Below are positions 8,339-14,921 of a DNA stretch of 14,921 bases, in pieces. The DNA comes from Baffinella frigidus. Taxonomy: Eukaryota; Cryptophyceae; Cryptomonadales; Baffinellaceae. The DNA lies in NCBI GenBank assembly GCA_026770585.1, contig MU646622.1, positions 432,395-447,315 on the forward strand, written 5' to 3'. Position 1 is the stretch's first letter; every line of letters starts with the position of its first letter. Both the position numbers and the translations under genes were made by a program. Below the pieces are notes generated by a model. It searched no databases. It saw only the letters and a program-made list of their open reading frames with translations, and was not told the origin of the DNA.

Positions 8339-8341
8339 CGT
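8191..8341 (-). repeat. Telomere-like repeat block in opposite orientation (G-strand)
   Basis: TTTAGGG on the plus strand, less degenerate than its neighbour block, ending in five TTGAGGG units (8304-8338). Together with 6853-8065 it forms a head-to-head (C-strand then G-strand) arrangement around a non-repeat spacer of about 125 bases. Confidence 0.9.
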
Positions 8342-8598
8342 TTAATGCCTTCTTTCGGATCGCATCATGCCACCCTGTACGGAGGCAGAAACGGGGGCAA
8401 AGCGAGATTTTCTGAGTTCACAAACACGACAGCTTCATGCTGGGGGGAGAGATGCGACGAAACCAGGGTGGTCAAGCAGCCCGCTACCATCCCGGAGGGT
8501 AGGTATGGGAGCTGGGGTGTCGTCCACTAGGACGAACTAACTAACCTACGGGGAAGGCGTGTACGAGGGGGGGGGAAGAGCGCCTATTGCGAAACCAG

Positions 8599-8960
8599 AT
8601 CCTTTAGGTCCTTGAGGTTTTAATTTCTCCCAACATAGGCCAAAGAAAGCTTTTTTTTTTTGCTTTCGGATCGCGTTTCGCTCTCCAGTGCAAAGGCTCG
8701 TGAAGAGGGGATACAGGGTGGCTCTGTTGGGGTGTTTGATTGCTTCCAAAATAAAAGCGCGCCCGCACACACACCGAACCCAAGTCAGCCTTTGTGAGGC
8801 TCATGGTATCCCATGGCTGAAGTATAAGAGCTCCAGGCACGGATATCCCACAAGGTGAGAGGGATTGTGTGTGGGGGTATGAGATGAGATCAGCCAGATA
8901 CCAGAGGTGAAATGAGAGAAAATGTGGTTGTGTAGGGGTTTCACCCAATGTACCGACGTC
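8599..8960 (+). repeat. Dispersed direct repeat, copy 1
   Basis: Begins GATCCTTTAGGTCC and TTTTAATTTCTCCCAACATA, then matches 9541-9767 from TGCTTTCGGATCGCG (8661) to about 8888 with few substitutions, then again at 8928-8960 (GTAGGGGTTTC, CCCAATGTAC, GTCAGC). Open frames on the minus strand are not kept in the same frame between the two copies, so the repeat looks non-coding. There is a TATAAGAG/TATAAAAG motif in each copy (8824, 9702). LTR ends, primer-binding site or transposase are not seen. Confidence 0.8.
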
Positions 8961-9356
8961 AGCAAAGTTAAGGGCAATCCAAGCGTCAGAAAGCAACAAC
9001 AGCAGGACATCAACAACAAAGATGGCTGTACAGAATGCAGCTGTACAAAAGACAAAAGACACATGGAGACCGACTCGTCTCCGGCAGGGTCTCAATGTTC
9101 CCCGAGGTGTCAGTGTGCACTTATTGACACTTATTGACTTTATTCGAAAGAGAAATGCACGGTGCAGAAATGAGGCGAGCTTAGGAAAATACTCGGGTAA
9201 TCATCCGGTTGAATCCTAAGGCAAGAAACTGCCACTACCCATATTTGAGGGTTCCATCAGAGGCAGACTTCCATAAGGGAGCCCAGTCCCCCGATGGTTC
9301 CCGCAGAGCACCCGTCGATGGCCTCTGCCTACTCCACACACAGTTGCCCTGGACTG

Positions 9357-9419
9357 GGTCCTTTAGGTTTTAATTTCTCCCAACATAGCCCAACGACACG
9401 CCGTTCCGTAGAAGGGATC
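9357..9419 (+). repeat. Dispersed direct repeat, partial copy
   Basis: GGTCCTTTAGGTTTTAATTT through CGTTCCGTAGAAGGGATC matches 9461-9523 almost exactly, so this leading segment is tandemly duplicated about 104 bases from copy 2. The remainder of the unit is missing. The flanking stretches 8961-9356 and 9420-9451 hold nothing that I recognise. Confidence 0.75.
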
Positions 9420-9451
9420 GGGCAAAAAATAGGTGCTGGTCCCCAGCAGAA

Positions 9452-9820
9452 GATCCTTTAGGTCCTTTAGGTTTTAATTTCTCCCAACATATGCCAACGA
9501 CACGCCGTTCCGTAGAAGGGATCTGCAGGAAAAGCATTTTTGCTTTCGGATCGCGTTTCGCTCTCCAGTGCAGAGGCTCGTGAAGAGGGGATAAAGGGTG
9601 GCTCTGTTGGGGTTTTTGAGGCTACCCGTGTGGGCGGGCGCTCGCCCACGCACCGAACCCAAGTCAGCCTTAATGAGGCTCATGGTATCCCATGGCTGAA
9701 GTATAAAAGCTCCAACCACGGATACCCCACAAGGTGAGGGGGGTTGTGTGGGGGTGTGAGATGAGACAGATGTCAAACCAAACGCATGTAGAGGTTTCCC
9801 CCAATGTACGGAAGTCAGCG
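9452..9820 (+). repeat. Dispersed direct repeat, copy 2
   Basis: Full-length second copy of the unit at 8599-8960. Differences include a CAACGACACGCCGTTCC segment that copy 1 lacks, and a palindromic GTGTGGGCGGGCGCTCGCCCACGC stretch (about 9630-9652) where copy 1 has a different sequence. It carries the same order of landmarks: GAAGAGGGGATA, GGGTGGCTCTGTTGGGGT, CATGGTATCCCATGGCTGAA and CCCACAAGGTGAG. Confidence 0.8.
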
Positions 9821-10021
9821 AGCGAGAGAGTGAGAGAGGTGGATGTGTAGGGGTTTTTCCAGGTTACACAGTGGGGGGAGGTGTTCATAGTCACGAATTT
9901 TGCCTGTCGATCGGATTTTGCCTGTCGAGATCGGGGGTTTTGAAAATCCGGAAAACCGCGTTAGCACTGTCAAACATCGACCCATTATAGTGCCCACCCG
10001 CATTAGCGTTCACGCGTGACG

Positions 10022-10108
10022 TTAGGGGGTTAGGGGTTAGGGGTTAGGTGTTAGGTGTTAGGTGTTAGGTGTTGGGGGGGAGGGGGTAGGGGTTAAGGGT
10101 TAGGGGCA
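10022..10108. repeat. GGGGTTA / GGTGTTA tandem array
   Basis: Six- to seven-base units GGGGTTA, then GGTGTTA, with a G-run at 10074-10087. It resembles a diverged telomeric G-strand (TTAGGGG-like) rather than the TTTAGGG seen elsewhere in the window. Confidence 0.75.
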
Positions 10109-10111
10109 GGT

Positions 10112-10397
10112 CACACGCGTCAGAGCCAATCCACATGCGTTAGAGCTCACCCATTCGCGTCAATGCCTACCCACACGCTTCAGTTAGTGTTTAGTGTTTA
10201 GTGTTTAGTGTTTAGTGTTTAGCGTTCAGTGCAACTTGAGAATAGTCAGTCGACCCGAGTGAGGCAGAGCTAGAAAAATGCGTCAGAGCCAATCCAGATG
10301 CGTCAGAGACAATCAGAGCCAATCCACCCTCTTCAGTGCTGACCCCAACGCGTCATAGCCCGCCACACGCGTCAGAACCCTCCACACACTGCAGAGC
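10112..10397 (+). repeat. 20-bp minisatellite, interrupted
   Basis: Units CACACGCGTCAGAGCCAATC, CACATGCGTTAGAGCTCACC and CATTCGCGTCAATGCCTACC follow each other at exactly 20 bases. After an insertion at about 10179-10275, further units (AGATGCGTCAGAG, CACACGCGTCAGAACCCTC and others) continue to 10397. Scattered units also occur near 9993-10020 and 10518-10570. The conserved core is ACGCGTCAGAGCC. Confidence 0.75.
10182..10273 (+). repeat. GTGTTTA array plus dispersed 43-bp element, inserted in the minisatellite
   Basis: Six tandem AGTGTTT units (10184-10221) are followed at 10231-10273 by GCAACTTGAGAATAGTC, TCGACC and GTGAGGCAGAGCTAG. The latter closely matches 2201-2243 in the 3' region of the amidotransferase gene, about 8 kb away. 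Parts of the same element also lie at 1901-1914, 2677-2693 and 3785-3798. Confidence 0.75.
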
Positions 10398-10399
10398 CT

Positions 10400-10900
10400 T
10401 CTAAGCGTGGAGCCGCGTCCTCCCATCTTCCCGAAATTGTTTAGTCTCAGATCACAAGGGCCGACACCAGAGATGAAAGGAGATAAATGTGGTGAGGTTC
10501 AGCCCTCACGGGTCAGTCCCACCGCGTCAGCCCACACCTTCAACCCTCATTGATCAGTCCCAACGCGGGGAGTGTGGGAGCAGTAGCGCATGAGCACGGG
10601 GCGCTATCACGAGGTGCCACATGAGCGAAGGGGCAGATGGCAGATGATCGCACGCAAGGACACACGCGGGAGCAGCGGCGCATGCACGCGTGGCTGAGTG
10701 TGCACGCAATAGAACGTGCACAAGGAGCAGGGAGGGGATGCAGCCTGGCACGAGGGGGGGGCGTTTGGGCGCTCGTTGAGCGGGTCTGCCCCTTGGCGAA
10801 GAGCCGTTCCCGAGTCCAGCGGCCCGTCGGCGCCCGCGCCGCGCACGCGGCGCCGACCGCCGCCAGCCGACGCGCCGCACCGAGACAACCCGAGCTGGTG
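10400..10900. other. Intergenic region, GC-rich towards the right, no gene recognised
   Basis: Open frames on both strands at 10554-10931 are arginine/alanine/proline-rich and have no recognisable motif. 10741-10890 is very GC-rich with G- and C-runs. This may be a GC-rich promoter-proximal region of the IPI1 gene, but nothing in the sequence proves it. Confidence 0.4.
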
Positions 10901-10973
10901 ATAATCTAAGAAAATCAGCAATTTTGACCATGAACGTGTCAAAAATTGACTTTGGATGATGACTTTCGTGTTG

Positions 10974-11038
10974 TTGAAAAATGGACCGGATTCAGGTCGT
11001 CTTTTACCTTGAAAATGGACCACCTCTCATTTTGGACC
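10974..11038 (+). promoter_or_regulatory. Repeated TTGAAAAATGGACC motif upstream of IPI1
   Basis: TTGAAAA(A)TGGACC occurs at 10974-10987 and 11009-11021, with a third weaker TTTTGGACC at 11030-11038. All lie 110-175 bases upstream of the IPI1 start codon. The iteration at this position suggests a regulatory or 5' UTR element. This is inference only; no known binding-site name is claimed. Confidence 0.3.
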
Positions 11039-11146
11039 CCTTGCCAGGTTTACTAGTGATTTTAACCTTCCGCGCAAGCGAGCGGGTGCCTGAGGACAAA
11101 CTCTGCAACTTTCTTCGAGCGGTCGGTCCATAAGGGAGCTTCCACA

Positions 11147-14100
11147 ATGCCGGATCTTCAGGGAATCAAGAAGAAAGCGAGCAAGGGCAAGAAGAACGGG
11201 CCCGCGGCGGACTTCTCCAAGACCAAGGTACCACCACCCCATTTATCATTTCTGTGGGGCGTGCGCTCGTGGACTTGCTCGTGGAAAGCCAGAATGGGGC
11301 GCATCGACACAAGGCGTGGGCTGAAGGAGGCGGCGTGGGTGGTGCTTGGCAGGCCAAGGTTGGGCGGAAGATCGTCAAGGCGAATGAGACCAACACCACG
11401 ATCAAGAGCAAGGCGCTGAGCATGCAAAAGCAGTCGGTGGCCGTGGACCGCTCAGGGCAAGAGGTGTCCTCACGCGGGCTGACGCTCCCCGAGATCCTGT
11501 CGCACTCCACGCACTATGCGCCCACCATGCGGAAAGAGTGCCTGGCCGGGGTGAAGGACTACTTCACGCTGCACCCGCGCACGCTGGACACCCACGTGGG
11601 GGCTGTGCTCGACAAGGTATCGGACCTCGTGACCGACCAGGACAGCGCGGTGCGCAAGGAGCTGCGCGGGGTCGTGTCGCTCTTCATCTCCGAGGCGTCG
11701 CAGAGCTGCCTGGCGCCCTTCCTCGGGATGTACCTCGTGCACGTCTGCGGCGGGCTCTCGCACGTCCACGAGCACATCCGCGCGTCATCCCTCCTCCTCC
11801 TCGACGACGTCGTCCCCGCCTACCCTGCCGTCGTCGCGCGCCACGCCCCCAAGCTCCTCCCCATCTTCATCCACATCCTCTCCGGCGGCGAGACCGCCCC
11901 GGTCCCCACCTCCAAAGGCTCCAAACCCTCCGGGAAAGAGCAGCGCGTGCCGCGCCTCAAGACAGTCCCGCTCTCAGTGCGCGAAGCCGTCCTCTCCAGC
12001 ATGCACTCCTACCTCCGCGCCGTCGCGGCTAACGTCGTCCCTGACGCCCTCCCCACCCCCTCCCCCGGCGTCTCCGACGGGAGGGCTGACGCCTCCACCT
12101 CCGGACGCACCGAGGGTGGGAAGAAGCAGGCCGCATCCGCTCCTCCCGATGAGGCAGGAAAGGAGGTGCACTGGTCAACCGCGCGGCGCACCCAGCTCGG
12201 AGTATTCCGCGGGGGACTCGGCGGGCGCGGGGCCCCTGTGGCTACCAGCATCTGGGCTGTGGAGGGGGGGCGGCGCGGGGCGGGGGCGGGGAGCGAGGCG
12301 GGGGTGATCATGGCGGAGTTCTGCGAGGGGGCGATTGCGCTGCTGGTGCAGAGCTGGCAGGAGCTGTGGCCCTTGGCTGCGGAGGATAAGACGGGGCTGC
12401 GCGTTATGCTGCAGGTTGCCCTCCACCTCCTCCCAGCTCCTCCCAGCTGCGGCTGCAGGGGGTAGGGTGCAGGGTGGTCGCCAGTAACCATACCCTACCG
12501 CATAGCATGGCTGGCACACGATTTCGTTCCGGTGTTTCCCGTAACAGTTCCACCTCATGACGTGCGGCATGGTTGCCCCCCCTCCTCCTCCCTCGCAGAT
12601 TACTGATGGCGACTATCCTGCACCCTACCCCCCTGCAGATGGCACGGGTAGGGTGTGGACTGGTAGGGTATGGTTGCCCGAGTTTGCCGGGTATCGGGTA
12701 TAAAATTGCCCCCTCCCCCAGCACCCTGCAGAAGGCCTATACCTAGGGCCCTACGGTGGTCCTAGGGGGGGGTGGGGGGGCTCCTAATGAGCGAGGTACC
12801 CCTGCCCCCCATCCGCCGTGTATGTAGATCACTCCCAGCATGGCTGGCACATGCTTTCGTTTCTGTATTTCCGGTAGCAGATGCACCTGATACCGTGCGG
12901 CACGGCGCGCGTGGGGCGTGGTGCGGCTCACACGGCCGCCGTGTATGCCACCCCCGCCGAGGCAGCACACCGCCTGCCAGCGCCTCACTATTCCTGACGC
13001 CCTCTTCGCGCGGTTTCCCTCCTAACCCCGAACCCTGAACCCTGAACCCTGAACCTTGCACCCTGAACCCTGCACCCCAATCCCCAAACCCTGACACCGA
13101 ACCCTGAAGGATGCACACCTCTGGTTGCAGGTTCTGGACTCGCTCCGGCTTCTCTTCGCGGTGCTCCCGAGCCTCCGCGGGGGGGGCGTCGTGCGGTGGC
13201 GCGCCCTCGAGCGCCAGGCGGGCGCGGCATGCCGCGTGCTCATGGCCTCCTTCCCGATGGAGCCCGAGGACTGCCTGCCCGCGTCGCAGTTCGACCTACG
13301 GCGGTCGAACAGCGTGATGCTCGAGATCGTTACCGCGGGGCTTGCGCTTGGGTGCGCGGGGGGGGCCTCATCCCTCGGACGCGGGGTAAACTCCAAACCC
13401 TAAATCCTAGTCCTTGACCCCTAAACCCTAAGACCTAAGACCTAAAACCTGAACCCTAAAACCTACACCCTACACCCTAAACCCTAAACCCAACACTCTA
13501 ATCCCGGAACCCTCAACCCTAGACCCTAAACCCTAAACCCTAAAACCCAAACCCTAAACCCTAAAACCCAAACCCTAAACCCTGAACCCTAAACCCTAAA
13601 CCCCACACCCCAAACCCTCAACCCTATCCCCTAAACCGCACACCCTGAAGCAGGCGGCGGACGGCGGGGGGGGGTGGGGCGTCGACGGGCCGCACGCCAT
13701 CTGGGCCAAGCTCCTCGGGTTCGTGTGGGGGGAGCTCTCGCGGGTACACCCTAAACCCAAACCCTAAACCCTGCACCCCAAACCCTGCACCACAAATCCT
13801 CAATCCTCAACCGTAAACCCTAAACCCTAAACTCTACACTTTAAACCCGCAACCCTAAACCCTAAACCCTAAACTCTAAACCCTCAAACCTACCCCATTA
13901 GCCCTATATAACCCCTTCACCCTAAATAATAAATACTAAATACCAATTCCTAAACCCTTAACCTTAAACCCCTTCAACAGGCCGCGAGCACCATGCGCGG
14001 GGACGGGAAGAAGGGGAAGAGGGGGGGGAGCTCCGAGGGGCGCGCGGCGGGGGAGGCCGCGGCCGATTTGGTACCCTACACCCTACACCCTGAACCTGGA

Positions 14101-14541
14101 TCCCTAAACCCTCGACCCTCAACCCTCAATCCTCAAGCCTAAACCTTAAATCTTGAACCCTGCACCCTACACCCCAAACCCTAAACCCTAAACCCTGAAC
14201 CCTGCACCCTACACCCTCACCCCAAACCCCAGACCCTAAACCCTGCACCCTAAACCTTAAACCCTGAACCCTAAACCTTCAATTCTAAACCCTGAACCCT
14301 GAACCCTAAACCCTAAACCCTAAACCCTAAACCCCAAACCCTCAACCCTCACCCCAAAACCCCAAACCCTAAACCCAAAACCCGAAATCAGGTACCCGCG
14401 CTGTCCCGACTCCTGTGGATCAACGGAGGGGTGGCGGGTGGAGACCAGGAGGAGGTGCTTGCTGCTTTCGCGGAGGCGTTCGATGTGGCGCCGAGTGCCT
14501 CGCGGTTCAAGAAGGCTGGCGTCGCGTTCATTCAGGAGCAG
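11147..14541 (+). CDS. IPI1: Pre-rRNA processing protein IPI1/TEX10 family, six exons, 3' end not seen
   Basis: Exons: 11147-11227, 11353-12414, 13131-13385, 13654-13743, 13981-14070 and 14392-14541. All junctions are GT-AG and phase 0, giving 576 residues before a final donor at 14542. The lysine-rich start is followed across the first junction by KVGRKIVKANETNTTIKSKA and then SRGLTLPEILSHSTHY, the family signature, and by HEAT-like helices (residues ~80-215, with DQDSAVRKELRGVVSLF and PKLLPIFIHILSG). In yeast and animals Ipi1/TEX10 acts with Ipi3/WDR18 and Rix1/PELP1 in nuclear 60S pre-ribosome maturation (ITS2 processing). Residues ~225-345 are low-complexity and probably disordered. The small exons 4 and 5 (90 bases each) have little recognisable content; exon 6 (LLWINGG, EEVLAAFAEAF) looks helical. 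Introns 2-5 contain telomere-like repeat. Exon 1-2 assignment is firm, exons 4-6 less so. Confidence 0.85.
12488..12906. repeat. Direct repeat pair in IPI1 intron 2
   Basis: 12500-12575 and 12832-12906 share GCATGGCTGGCACA, TTTCGTT, TTTCC, GTAACAG/GTAGCAG, CACCT and CGTGCGGCA in order, roughly 75-80% by eye. Between them are GGGTAGGGT variants and a CCTAGGGCCCTACGGTGGTCCTAGG palindromic stretch (12742-12765) related to the foldback elements. Confidence 0.65.
13019..13110 (+). repeat. Telomere-like repeat at the 3' end of IPI1 intron 2
   Basis: CCCTGAA/CCCTGCA units fill about 90 bases and end some 20 bases before the intron acceptor at 13129-13130. The polypyrimidine region of this intron is therefore supplied by telomere-like repeat. 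Confidence 0.75.
13386..13653 (+). repeat. IPI1 intron 3, almost entirely telomere-like repeat
   Basis: A 268-base intron made of CCCTAAA and variants from about 10 bases after the GTAAAC donor to the CACCCTGAAGCAG acceptor. A CCCTAAAACCCAAA unit is tandemly repeated near 13529-13565. Confidence 0.85.
13744..13980 (+). repeat. IPI1 intron 4, almost entirely telomere-like repeat
   Basis: A 237-base intron starting GTACACCCTAAACCC, so the repeat begins within three bases of the donor. The last ~80 bases drift to an AT-rich variant (CCTAAATAATAAATACTAAA) before the CTTCAACAG acceptor; a TACTAAA there resembles a branch-point sequence. Confidence 0.85.
14071..14391 (+). repeat. IPI1 intron 5, almost entirely telomere-like repeat
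   Basis: A 321-base intron starting GTACCCTACACCCTACACCC and ending CCCGAAATCAG. Perfect heptamers at about 14296-14332 are embedded among variants. The donor GTACCCTA is itself readable as repeat. Confidence 0.85.
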
Positions 14542-14557
14542 GTGCGCCGCTCTCCAC

Positions 14558-14711
14558 ACTGCGGGCTACGAAGGGATTGTCGGCCCATTTCGGGCCGACT
14601 TTCCGTTACATTATCCGTAGGAACCCCCCTATTTTCCTACGGTATTGCCTACCGTAGGACCTAGGGACTTTTCACTAGGGGTTTATTCAAAATCCCTTCG
14701 CAGTCCGCTGG
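14558..14711. mobile_element. Foldback/MITE-like element 2
   Basis: The arms CTACGAAGGGATT (14566-14578) and AATCCCTTCGCAG (14691-14703) pair at 12 of 13 positions, with weaker pairing outside. Inside are a perfect 8-bp hairpin GTCGGCCC/GGGCCGAC (14579-14599), a CCGTAGGAA/TTCCTACGG pair (about 14613-14639) and CCTACCGTAGG (14648-14658), the last shared with element 1. Non-coding. It begins 17 bases after the IPI1 exon 6 donor, so it lies in IPI1 intron 6. Confidence 0.55.
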
Positions 14712-14892
14712 GTGGCTCCATTCAGACATGTTATGTCAACTGCCGGATCAACACCGATGAATCATTCAGAGATTGAAACTGCCGGATCAACCCCGTTGAA
14801 GCAGACCTTGACACTGCCTGAACAACGCTCGCTCCTGCTCATGCAATGCTTGGTGGTGTTTGTTCAGCCTGCGAGGGCACGCCGGTCTAGTT
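14712..14892. other. Unassigned sequence, probably IPI1 intron 6
   Basis: Contains two copies of AACTGCCGGATCAAC (about 14738 and 14778), each followed by a YCCGWTGAA-like sequence, and a related ACTGCCTGAACAAC at 14812. These amount to about 40-bp degenerate tandem units. No exon with a convincing acceptor was found. Confidence 0.4.
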
Positions 14893-14921
14893 CCCCCCCC
14901 CCCCCCCCCCCCCCCCCCCCC
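14893..14921. repeat. Poly-C homopolymer at the window end
   Basis: 29 consecutive C residues end the sequence. It may be a real homopolymer that stopped sequencing or assembly, or an end artefact. Long G- or C-runs are frequent in this window (for example 5454-5463 and 5595-5603). Confidence 0.9.

Noticed and set aside
8604-9095. 163-codon minus-strand open frame with a hydrophobic stretch
   Set aside because: It lies mostly in the dispersed repeat; the second copy of the repeat does not keep the same frame, so coding is not supported.
8599-9820. LTR retrotransposon with two flanking LTRs
   Set aside because: No TG...CA ends, primer-binding site or polypurine tract could be identified, and the 490-base interior has no gag or pol.
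10112-10397. CRISPR-like array
   Set aside because: The 20-base units are contiguous and degenerate, without unique spacers, and the genome is eukaryotic.
10607-11023. 138-codon minus-strand frame divergent from IPI1
   Set aside because: Arg/Ala/Pro-rich translation of GC-rich DNA with no motif; the plus strand is equally open here.
12009-12491. 160-codon minus-strand open frame
   Set aside because: Antisense shadow of the GC-rich IPI1 exon 2.
13022-13396. Minus-strand open frame with Gly-Phe-Arg-Val-Gln-Gly repeats
   Set aside because: This peptide pattern is the translation of TTCAGGG/TTTAGGG repeat and of the antisense of IPI1 exon 3, not a protein.

Overview
The window is nuclear DNA of a eukaryote, most likely a GC-rich unicellular green alga. 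The reasons are Arabidopsis-type telomeric heptamers (CCCTAAA/TTTAGGG), canonical GT-AG introns, and two split genes whose closest remembered relatives are plant or eukaryotic nuclear proteins. A prasinophyte with telomere-like repeats scattered through its introns (for example a Cymbomonas-like alga) would fit, but the species is a guess. The left end carries C-strand telomeric repeats as a chromosome left end would, but they degenerate after about four perfect copies.

Layout. 1-300: degenerate telomeric repeat. 430-1150: GA/CT microsatellites and a pyrimidine-rich tandem repeat. 1355-3332: a mosaic of tandem duplications that contains several copies of the last exon, and decayed copies of the second-last exon, of the gene to its right. 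1694-6067 (minus strand): a class I glutamine amidotransferase-like gene, reconstructed here as seven exons with matching intron phases and a complete Cys-His-Glu catalytic triad. 6170-6850: intergenic, nothing recognised. 6853-8065: 1.2 kb of C-strand telomere-like repeat, facing a short G-strand block at 8191-8340. 8599-9815: a direct repeat pair plus a third partial copy. 10020-10400: GGGGTTA-like and GTGTTTA-like arrays and a 20-bp minisatellite. 11147-14541 (plus strand): an IPI1/TEX10 ribosome-biogenesis gene with six visible exons, 3' end not seen. 14558-14711: a foldback element. 14893-14921: a terminal poly-C run.

The two genes are divergently transcribed about 5 kb apart and have no obvious functional link: one is a probable organellar glutamine-amidotransferase-type hydrolase, the other a 60S ribosome assembly factor. 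They share an unusual property. Their introns (one in the amidotransferase gene, four in IPI1) are largely or partly made of degenerate telomeric repeats, always with the C-rich strand as the sense strand although the genes lie on opposite strands. This, together with the tandem array of alternative terminal exons that each carry the catalytic glutamate, is the most interesting content of the window.
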